NCBI GenBank assembly: GCA_001643675.2
Contig: LSRY02000031.1
Location: 837,001 to 901,000 of the forward strand
Source: Monocercomonoides exilis
Taxonomy: Eukaryota > Preaxostyla > Oxymonadida > Polymastigidae
Reading direction: 5' to 3'
DNA length: 64,000 bases
The notes beneath the pieces are model-generated. The model ran no database searches. It saw only the letters and a program-made list of their open reading frames with translations, and had not been told where the DNA came from. Each line of letters begins with the position of its first letter. Within the stretch, counting starts at the first letter, position 1. This document shows positions 55,728 through 64,000 of this stretch, one piece after another. The translations under genes and the position numbers were made by a program.

Positions 55728-58326
55728 TTCAAAGCATTTGGTTTTTACAACAGCTGTGAATTTTTGATGCTTTGACAACAAAATCTCTTTAAAACGATTA
55801 ACAACCTTTGAAATATTAACTATCCGAAATAAGTTTTGAATACAAAAATAAATACCAATATTTCTTATATGAACTAACTTATGTTGCACACTAGACTTTC
55901 ATTTTCATTTAAATTGAATGATGCAATAAAATATTATAGAAATTATGGAGAAAATTATAATCCTATTTCTCCGAGGTTTCAATAATATTTTTTGCATTAT
56001 TCAACTAATATGAAAATGAAAATCTTGTTTGCAATATGAGTTTGTCATAAGAAGTTTTGATAAATAGAAAGCTATCAGAATTATTCATTATTCGGTTATT
56101 GAGAAAACTGTATTGTCCAGAATTTCTTGCACTATATAAATTTTGTTCCACTCAACGGTCTTTTTCATTTTTCTCAATTCTTTTGTTTTCATTAGTATTA
56201 TGAATAAGAATGTCGGACTTTTTGAAAGACGAAAGAGAAAAATATCAAACAAAATACAGTTATTTATGAAAAGAAAAAATTATATTCCACATGAAATATT
56301 TCATTAATTAACTGGCATCTTAATTTTGATCAATACAGAATTTGCATCATTCTTTCAACTTTATAAAGAAAAACAAATTTGTTATTTCGAATTAATTTTT
56401 TTCATCACAAAAAATACTATTCTGATATTGGTTTTTGTGTGACAAATTCAACTTCAGTTGAGAATAATAACAAATGTTGTTAAGATAACATGAACTTATT
56501 TTATTTTTCAAAAATGTCATGCCTTCGAACTTTCCCAATGAATTAAAACATTTCAAAAAAAAATTTAATAAAATATCACATTACAAAATCTTTTTGACTT
56601 AAATGAGAAATATCTTTGTACGCTTTATATATTTTTCATTTTCATTTATTCAACATTAATTGGATATGTTCAAATATTTATTTAAAAAACCATAATAACA
56701 TTAAAATTCCTGCACTTTTTATTTTCCGTTTTCCGGAGTTTTTTGAATTTGTTGAAGATTGTTTCGAGATGAAACTTGCACAAACTTTTATTTATTTTTC
56801 ATTTTCATGTGCATGAAGCGGGAATTTCCAGTTTGCTTCAGTTATTTAAATGCACAGAAAATTACTCGTTTTGAAGACAGATGTTGCACAAATGTTTTTA
56901 TTTACTTTCCCTCCTGTTCAATAAATAATATTTTTGCAGAAACACTGCTTTTACACCTAAACCTTATGATATCAATGATTGAATGGATTGCTTTTCAAAA
57001 AATGATTCATTCAAAGCCATTCCAAATGATTCCTGAGCAAAATAGACATATTTAGAATTACTGTTTGCTTTTATTTTCGTTTATTTTTGGTTAATTTCAT
57101 TTGTTTCAGAAGGGCTGCATTTGGTTCGAAAATGCAAAAGAAATGATTGAAATACCAGACTCGAATCTGAAGAGAAAACAGACCAAGAACAAAAACAACG
57201 GAAGTGCCAAATGAATTGAAGGTTTGAGATTTTCTTTTATCAAAAGAATTTTTTATAAGTATATTTTAGGAACGTTTTATTCGATCATCAGAAAAAAGGA
57301 TTATTTAGATTATTAATCACAGAGACATTCAATCCTTCCAGATTGCACAAAGCTGTGAATGGCATAAAGGTTCAATAGCGAAAATGGGAATATGGAAATT
57401 ATTTTTTGGAAAAAGCAGTCATCATGATTGAGCAATCTCCAAATCTCCTCGTATTCATCAAAAAAACAATTTTCAATGTTCAATAAATGTGAGAAAAGGC
57501 TGGATTGAGGAATTTTTGAAGGAACTGGAAAATATCTGAAAAAGGCAGAATTTCATTGGATTACTGGTCAAGAATAACTGAAGCGAGATTGATTTAAAAA
57601 CAAATTGGAAAGAGGAAAAACAAAGGTGAACACAGTTCTGATGGAAAACATAAACTGCAACAAAGAAGAAGACTTGAAAAAGGGAAGATATGTAACAGAA
57701 GAGAGCAAAAAGAGGATCAAAAGAGGTAGAAAATGAAGAAAAATCAGAAAAGAGAAAGAACAGAGGATAATGAATCAAAAATCGATTTCTTTCTGAAAAA
57801 AGGAAAAAAGAAATTCACAGAAAAGAATTGCAGGAAAACATAGTTTTGAAGACTTAGTAAAGAATTGAAACAATATTATTCAATGAAGCAAAAGCAATTA
57901 AATGGCGTTTTGAAACATTCAGAATTTTTTATTGGTATTTTTATTTTCATCATTTTTTGATATTTTTTTTCTCTTTTTGTATTTTCAGGAATATTTGATA
58001 TTAGGTGAAGAAAATATGAAGATATCAGAAAAAAGACATCAATTTTACGGAAAAAGAGCTGAAGGGACGAGGAATTTCATTCAAACGGAACATGCGAGGA
58101 AAGATGAGTTTCAAAAATATTGAAGAAAAAAGAAAAAATCAATTGAAGAAGGCAGTTTTTTGGAATAAATATTGAAATTTAATGATTCAGAAAAATGGAA
58201 ATAAAAGCAGTGAAATGAATTTAGAAAATGAAAATGGTGCAGGAAAAAATGTTTTTAGATATTTGGAAAGATAATGGGTTGTTTTCAGAAATATGGGATC
58301 AAAAACCCATAATCATCATCGGAACA
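55728..58326. other. Gene-poor flank of the second beta-helix gene
   Basis: AT-rich. At 57112-57216 on the plus strand a 34-codon frame after a TTTCAG acceptor (KGCIWFENAKEMIEIPDSNL ... TGA) has coding-like composition and could be a final exon of an unknown or dead gene. At about 57480-58130 the plus strand is purine-rich with stops in all frames. No promoter motif is recognised before 58327. Confidence 0.4.
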
Positions 58327-61300
58327 ATGTTTCTTTCTGTTTATCTTGTGTGTTTGTTGTCAGCCATTTGTGGCAAAGAAAGAAACGACAAGGTGAGAAA
58401 AGAATATGATGCTTTCCATGTTCGTGGAATGGAAAAGAGTGGTATTTTGGAGAGGAGAAGCGTTGTTCGGATGTTCTGCGAAATACACAACTCGTCAGTT
58501 GAATTGAAAGAGATGTTGCTTGAAAAGCCAGATGATCGTGTGATATTCGAAATAAGAGCAGGATCATTGCTGCAGGTTGAGGGAAGTGTGTTTGTGAGAA
58601 AAAACGAGTTGAATGGGAATTATGTGAGGAATGGAGGGGCATGCTGGCTGATAAACGCGACTTTGGGAATTGGGAATGGTCATAAATGTGGAATGATGGG
58701 GAGTTTGGTGAAGATGGAAGGGAGTGATTTGTCTTCGTTGTTTGTGAAAAACAGTGAGTTTGAGGATATTGTGTTTTGTGAGAGTGGATGCAGTATTTTG
58801 AGAGATGGTTCAGGAAGTTTTGAAGGAATCCAAAATTGCATATTTGCGAACATCTCAAAGAAATATGATGAGACAGAGGAAATACAAACTGGAAAAGAGA
58901 GGATGATGAAGAGGAGTTCAATGGAGGATTGTGATGTTAAACGATCGATGAATGTGCTTGAAGGAGGGATTGTGAGTGGTACAGAAGGATCCGTTGCATT
59001 TTTATGCAACAATTGCACATTTGTTCAGAATGAAAGAATAGATCGGAAAGTGAGAAATACGGATAGAAATACAACAACTCAAACACAGACATTTACGAAT
59101 GCTGAATGGATTGGGTGCAATGCTTCAAGCGGTGGAGCGCTGTATGTGCATGACAATTCGAGTGCAACACTGACAGTTGAGAATTCATCATTTGTGAAGT
59201 GCAATGCGACATCCACAAGAGGAGGTGGAATATTTGCTTTGAAAATTGCAGAATGCACAGTGAAACATTCCACATTTGTTGAGTGCTATTGTGTGTCATC
59301 AAATGATAATGGAGGAGCTGGGGCAGAAATAGAAGGAATGATAATCCAGGTATTTGTTGAAAACTGTTTGTTCAAAGATGGATGGTCCGGAAATGATGCT
59401 GGAGGACTTGGAATTTGGAGTTCAAAAACAAACAAAACAAAAGATTGCGTGTTGAATTGTTTTTTCAAAAATTGCAGCGGACATAATTCAGGAAACGGCG
59501 ATGGAGGAGGTTATATCAGTTGGACTGCAACAGATAAAATTGTTGCTCATAATTGCCTTTTTCAAGGATGCCATACAGTTTGGAGAGGAGGAGCCGTAAG
59601 TATCAGGACGGATGGATATGGTGGAAATCTTTTATTATTTTGCTTTTTCCACAATAACACTGCCATATATGGAAATGATATTTATATTGAAGACAACAGC
59701 ACACATTCCCAAGTCATTTGGTGCTTCTCAACAAGCATAAATGGAAATAGATATTATGCAGGTGGAGATAAAAGCTATTGGCTTCCAAATGAAGGAGGAA
59801 GAAGCAGATTTGTTGCTTCACGAGAGAATCAGACAAATTCAAAAGACACATTCAGCTGTGGGTTGAATGAAAGTTGTGCATGCCTCACCATCAGCCATTG
59901 CCTGTCTCAAATGATTGAGGGTTTTGTGGAGGAAATAAAGGTGTTGAGTGGAACAGTTGCGGAAGGCAAAGGAATTGATGTTGGGGAGAAAACAATCTCT
60001 GTGAATGGAGTTTCATCATCTGGTTCAGCTATTGAAACACAATTTGAAGCAAGTGGGCTGAGTCTGTTTTGTGTTGGAGCAGGGGAATTGACTGTGAGTG
60101 ATTTGTCTGTGGTTCACAACACATTGTTTGAAAATAACCGACAATGCATTCTGTTTGAGGTTGAGGGAAGTGGGTTGATGGATGTGAAGCGAATGAGTAT
60201 TTCGATGGATTCAGCTCATTCGGAAGAGAGGAGCATTCAGAACTCACTTGTGATACTGGAAGGGGGAGAGTTGAAGATGCAAGATGTGAAATGGGAACAA
60301 ACATTCAGCATCACAAGCATGATTTCACTTTCTCAAGAATCATCTGTGACATTGTCTCTGGATAATTGTGTGTTCAGCAACATTGTGAGAACAACAGCAG
60401 GATCATCGCTGATAAGTGTGAGTGAAGGGTCATATTCGATAACACTTGATGGATGCACGATTGATGGGTGTGGGAATGAAGACTGTGAGTTTGGAGGGGG
60501 AATCATGGCTGAAATGGGGAATATTGGTTCATTGAATGTGAAAGGAGGCATTGTGAAGAACTGTTATGCCTCAGCCACTCAAGGGAGAGGAGGAGGGATT
60601 GGGCTGAAAGTGAGAGACACAAGTGCAGAGTTTCTGATTTCATCAGGATTTGAAGGAAACAAAGCCAAATGGGGAAGTGACATTTTTGTGGATTCTATTG
60701 ATCTTGAGTCAACTGCAACAAGTGGGAAGATTGCTTCATTGACTGCTTCATTGGAAACAAAGAGCAAGATGCAGGGATATGAAAATGGGGATGAATCGTT
60801 TCCAATTCCACTGTGTGTCTATTTGTGGAACAACTTTTCTACACCAGCGTTTGTGGGAGGAGGATCATTGAGCCATGATTTCTCGAAGTGTGGATTTGAA
60901 GAGTTTTCGTGTTCATCCATTTTGAAGGCAGTGTCGCTCCATTTTGAAGGGAAGAAAAAGGATGTTGCTCTTCTTGAGCCATTTTCCTTTGAGGAAGAAT
61001 TGGAGTTGATTTCGAATGAATGGAGCATTGCATCCAAAGAGAATGAGATGAAGTGCGATGTTTCTGATCAGAAAGAGGGAGCTCAAAGAGGATTGATTGA
61101 AAACTCGATGCCCGTATCTGTGACTGGCATTGTATTTTCTTTGAAGAAATCGCTGACATTTCATGAAAGTGTGTTTGAGTGTCATTCAGGGAAGCTCGCA
61201 CTGAATGGATGTGGGATGGAAGGAGGCACTGAGCCTATTTCGACAGTGTTTGTGAAGGCTGTTGGAGGGGTTGTGGAGGTGAGTGAGTTCGGATCAGAGA

Positions 61301-64000
61301 ATATGAAAATTGGAGATTCATCGATATTTGTTGTTGAGGGGAATGCAGAAAGTGTGCCTTCGATGAATATGACTCATTGTGATTTTTCCGAAATCACATT
61401 TGGTGATGGGTGTGCTGTTGAGTGCCACGAGGGGATTATTGAAGAGATGTCAGGATGCACATTTTCATCGATCACTCGTTCGAAGGGAAGTGGAGGATGC
61501 ATCAGCATTGTGAACAATGATGATGATAATGATGATGGAAGAGATTACAAAGTGGAAATAAATGACTGCACATTTGAAGGGTGTGCTATAACTGGAGAGG
61601 AGGGAACTGAGATTGGAGGAGGTGCATTCTTTTGTGAGGCATCTTCAAAAACGAATCTTTTGATAAATATGTGTAAGTTTTATTGTTGCAGAGCACCATA
61701 TGAAGAGGGAAGCGTTGGATATGGAGGAGGAATAATGCTGAAGATACTGAAAGAAGAAGCAATATATGTGATATCCTCACTTGTTTTTTCATCTGAGAAG
61801 CCAAACAATGCGAAATATGGGAAGGATCTGTTCATTTCATCTCCATCGCTTGCCAAGAGCATTAAGAACGAAACACTTCCATTTGTGAAAGACAGACTGG
61901 AGATGCTGACAGAAGACTCGATGAGGGGGTATGATGGAGAAAACAAAGAGTGTGCAATCCCTCTGATCTATTTCTGGAAATCTATTGGATCGAGTGTTTA
62001 TATTGCAGAGGAAGGAAACAATGTGGTTGTGTGTGGGTTGTTGGAGTATCCATGCCGATCTGTTGATTATGGAGTGAAGCGAGGGAGTGACTTGGGGATT
62101 GAATTAATTGCAGTTCAGGGGATTTGTGATGTGAGAAATGTGATTGGGATGAATGGAATGAAACTGGAAGGAACAAATGGTGAGTCAGACAAAATCCGAT
62201 TTGCTCAAACAATTGAAGGGAATGGGGATGCTGTTGTTGAATGCAAAGGGGTTGTTCAGTTCGGTGAATTGGGGATTCTGATTCCCAGTTCCTTTGACAA
62301 CGGAGCAAATATCCTCATCCAGACAGGTTCAGAAGCAATCAAAACGAGTGTTGTGAGCTGTTCAATTAATAGGAGTAACAACGTGGAAGATAAGGTGTCA
62401 TTTGTTCTGATCAGTGCATTGAAAGGAATTGTTTCGATTGAAAAGACAGAAATAGCTGGATTCTCAACGATGCATGAGATAATGAGCATATCAGCTGATT
62501 GTGTGACAACCATGAACAATGTGACATTTGAAGATATTTCGTTGAGCGGGAAAAGTGCAATTGCGATGAGTGAAAGTGTGATTCCTGGAAGTGGAAATGA
62601 TAATGCAGAAGAAATGCGGAATATTCTGTTTGAACAATGCACATTTGTGAATGTGAAGCACAATGGGTCAAGCAACCCTTCGTTGCTTTGTTGTGATATT
62701 TCAAATGAAGTGAGATTGAAAATGGAGAATTCGACAATTGATGGGTGTGGATCGACAAGCTCGAATGAAGGAGGAGGGATGTTTTTCCTTCTCAACGAGA
62801 GGGGGAAACTGGAAGTGAATCACACAAATGTGACAGACTGTTTCTGCTCGAACATCGGGAGAGGCGGAGGACTGTTTTTGAAATCGCAGAGTGTCTCACA
62901 GAAGGCATTGCCATTTGTGCTGTCGAACATCACATTCAAGGAGAATGTTGCATCGAAGGGGAGAGATGTGTTTGTGAAGTGCACAGACCTTGACTCGCAG
63001 ATAAGTGAGTCACAGTTCCTGATAAATTTTGGGGAGCCATTTGTGAGGGAGCTGGCGATATGGGGGTGCACAGCAGACAATTATGGGGATGAAGAGGATC
63101 TGCTGAGGAGGGTGTTTGTGTTCAGGAGCGAATTCATATTTGTGTCATCGATTGTGGGGAACAGCAGCGACAGCAAGCAGTGTGGGGAGATGAAGAGCAC
63201 ATGCTGGTCACTGAATGTTGGTGTGAGCCACATCATCCCATCAGATTATTCGCAGCTGCTGATATGGAATGAGACAGAATTGACTGGTTCGTGTTCAGCT
63301 GAGAAGGTGACGATCAAGTCGATGGAGGCGAGCAGGAATGGGGAGATAAAAGTGAAAGAGATTGAACTTGGGAGTGAGGGTGTTGTGAGAACCTCGGAGT
63401 CTGTTCGATTTGAGAAGGTATCATTTGTTTTTGGTGGAATGGGGAATATTGTCTGCTCATGCTTGATACACCAGCTGAATGGATCTCTCATTCTGGAATC
63501 TGTTTCATTCTTGTCAGAGAGCAGAACAGCAGAGAATTCACAGATTATTTTTGACTTTTCTCTGATTGTTGTTGAAGATGGGTTGTTTGAGGCAGAAAAG
63601 TGCAGTGTTGGCCACTTGAAATTCTCAAAGAGTGTATTTGAGATATTGCATTCAGAAAGGGCAACATTTGAGGATGTGGGAGTGGATGATGTGGAATGCA
63701 AGGGTTCGTTGATTGAATGTGGGAAAAGTGAGAAAGTGAGCATTTCGAAGTTTGCAGCCACAAACATTGAGTTGGAAGAAAAGAGTCTGATCTCACTTGG
63801 AAACAGCCACTCATCACTCGTTTTGTCATTGATATTATCATCATTCACAAACATCAGCCGATCAACTTCTGGATCAAGCATTGTTTGCACAAGTCAGCCG
63901 ATGAGTGGATTTGAGATGTGCAACTGCTTGTTTCATGAGTGCACATCAGAGTCATCAAAGGGGAGCCAGGTGGCGATAGCATTGGGGGAGAAGATATTGA
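58327..64000 (+). CDS. Giant beta-helix repeat surface protein, 5' part (paralogue of the 14.4-23.4 kb gene)
   Basis: The frame is open from upstream of 58327 to the window end: 1,891 codons without a stop, 3' part missing. The start ATG at 58327 gives a signal peptide, MFLSVYLVCLLSAICG. The ectodomain repeats the Ser/Asn/Cys/Gly pattern of the minus-strand paralogue, block by block: SSGGALYVHDNSSATLTVEN, TFSCGLNESCACLTISHCLS, IPLCVYLWNNFSTPAFVGGG, NAKYGKDLFISS, VCGLLEYPCRSVDY, VASKGRDVFVKCTDLDSQIS and RELAIWGCTADNYG. This is a right-handed parallel beta-helix type protein, expected to continue to a TM helix and kinase-like tail by analogy. N-glycosylation sequons are frequent. It is more diverged towards its N-terminus. 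It has no intron at the position of the 51-nt segment in the paralogue. Confidence 0.85.
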   Translation, partial: MFLSVYLVCLLSAICGKERNDKVRKEYDAFHVRGMEKSGILERRSVVRMFCEIHNSSVELKEMLLEKPDDRVIFEIRAGSLLQVEGSVFVRKNELNGNYVRNGGACWLINATLGIGNGHKCGMMGSLVKMEGSDLSSLFVKNSEFEDIVFCESGCSILRDGSGSFEGIQNCIFANISKKYDETEEIQTGKERMMKRSSMEDCDVKRSMNVLEGGIVSGTEGSVAFLCNNCTFVQNERIDRKVRNTDRNTTTQTQTFTNAEWIGCNASSGGALYVHDNSSATLTVENSSFVKCNATSTRGGGIFALKIAECTVKHSTFVECYCVSSNDNGGAGAEIEGMIIQVFVENCLFKDGWSGNDAGGLGIWSSKTNKTKDCVLNCFFKNCSGHNSGNGDGGGYISWTATDKIVAHNCLFQGCHTVWRGGAVSIRTDGYGGNLLLFCFFHNNTAIYGNDIYIEDNSTHSQVIWCFSTSINGNRYYAGGDKSYWLPNEGGRSRFVASRENQTNSKDTFSCGLNESCACLTISHCLSQMIEGFVEEIKVLSGTVAEGKGIDVGEKTISVNGVSSSGSAIETQFEASGLSLFCVGAGELTVSDLSVVHNTLFENNRQCILFEVEGSGLMDVKRMSISMDSAHSEERSIQNSLVILEGGELKMQDVKWEQTFSITSMISLSQESSVTLSLDNCVFSNIVRTTAGSSLISVSEGSYSITLDGCTIDGCGNEDCEFGGGIMAEMGNIGSLNVKGGIVKNCYASATQGRGGGIGLKVRDTSAEFLISSGFEGNKAKWGSDIFVDSIDLESTATSGKIASLTASLETKSKMQGYENGDESFPIPLCVYLWNNFSTPAFVGGGSLSHDFSKCGFEEFSCSSILKAVSLHFEGKKKDVALLEPFSFEEELELISNEWSIASKENEMKCDVSDQKEGAQRGLIENSMPVSVTGIVFSLKKSLTFHESVFECHSGKLALNGCGMEGGTEPISTVFVKAVGGVVEVSEFGSENMKIGDSSIFVVEGNAESVPSMNMTHCDFSEITFGDGCAVECHEGIIEEMSGCTFSSITRSKGSGGCISIVNNDDDNDDGRDYKVEINDCTFEGCAITGEEGTEIGGGAFFCEASSKTNLLINMCKFYCCRAPYEEGSVGYGGGIMLKILKEEAIYVISSLVFSSEKPNNAKYGKDLFISSPSLAKSIKNETLPFVKDRLEMLTEDSMRGYDGENKECAIPLIYFWKSIGSSVYIAEEGNNVVVCGLLEYPCRSVDYGVKRGSDLGIELIAVQGICDVRNVIGMNGMKLEGTNGESDKIRFAQTIEGNGDAVVECKGVVQFGELGILIPSSFDNGANILIQTGSEAIKTSVVSCSINRSNNVEDKVSFVLISALKGIVSIEKTEIAGFSTMHEIMSISADCVTTMNNVTFEDISLSGKSAIAMSESVIPGSGNDNAEEMRNILFEQCTFVNVKHNGSSNPSLLCCDISNEVRLKMENSTIDGCGSTSSNEGGGMFFLLNERGKLEVNHTNVTDCFCSNIGRGGGLFLKSQSVSQKALPFVLSNITFKENVASKGRDVFVKCTDLDSQISESQFLINFGEPFVRELAIWGCTADNYGDEEDLLRRVFVFRSEFIFVSSIVGNSSDSKQCGEMKSTCWSLNVGVSHIIPSDYSQLLIWNETELTGSCSAEKVTIKSMEASRNGEIKVKEIELGSEGVVRTSESVRFEKVSFVFGGMGNIVCSCLIHQLNGSLILESVSFLSESRTAENSQIIFDFSLIVVEDGLFEAEKCSVGHLKFSKSVFEILHSERATFEDVGVDDVECKGSLIECGKSEKVSISKFAATNIELEEKSLISLGNSHSSLVLSLILSSFTNISRSTSGSSIVCTSQPMSGFEMCNCLFHECTSESSKGSQVAIALGEKIL

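Noticed and set aside
60029-63890. Minus-strand frames of 60-214 codons opposite the second beta-helix gene
   Set aside because: Shadows of a plus-strand frame that is open for 1,891 codons and clearly homologous to its paralogue.

Overview
This is a eukaryotic nuclear window, AT-rich between genes. Genes are cut by short introns (about 50-260 bp). Donors are mostly GTTTG- or GTATN-like and acceptors are (T)TCAG or TAG. Proteins carry long Ser, Glu/Lys and Asn tracts. The standard genetic code fits: more than 9 kb of one open frame uses only CAA/CAG for Gln. Giant beta-helix surface proteins with a kinase-like tail, ISXO2-type transposases, a DIRS-like retroelement and a multicopy hypothetical family point to a metamonad, most likely an oxymonad close to Monocercomonoides. 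That assignment is inference from gene content, not from a search.

Layout. 1-675: 3' part of an ISXO2-like transposase pseudogene. 1279-4761 (-): GRIP-domain golgin in four exons, two of only 11 and 22 nt. 5028-11669 (-): P5A-type ER ATPase (Spf1/ATP13A1) in four exons. 12151-13221 (-): second dead ISXO2-like transposase. 14367-23447 (-): about 3,000-residue secreted/membrane beta-helix protein with one TM segment and a pseudokinase-like tail. 23448-26257: gene-poor. 26258-28136 (-): multi-ubiquitin-like plus RING protein, broken by one TAG. 28310-32001 (-): decayed DIRS-like tyrosine-recombinase retroelement. 32426-36686 (-): kelch-repeat membrane protein, broken by one TAA and one frameshift. 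37822-42060 (+): hypothetical-family pseudogene split by two separate DNA transposons; the first contains a transposase and a smaller inverted-repeat element. 43022-43915 (+): DTWD1-like tRNA acp-transferase. 44655-46983 (-): TAF5-like WD40 protein. 47346-52722 (-): CPSF73 endonuclease with very long low-complexity insertions. 52723-58326: no supported gene but three inverted-repeat structures, including a 1.03-kb near-perfect palindrome. 58327-64000 (+): 5' part of a second giant beta-helix protein, running off the window.

Housekeeping functions covered: Golgi tethering (GRIP golgin), ER membrane ATPase (P5A), general transcription (TAF5), mRNA 3'-end cleavage (CPSF73) and tRNA modification (DTWD1). 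The lineage-specific part consists of the beta-helix receptors, the kelch receptor and the dense layers of mobile DNA, several of them nested. Splice joins are read by eye from frame continuity and GT/AG sites; no transcript evidence was available.
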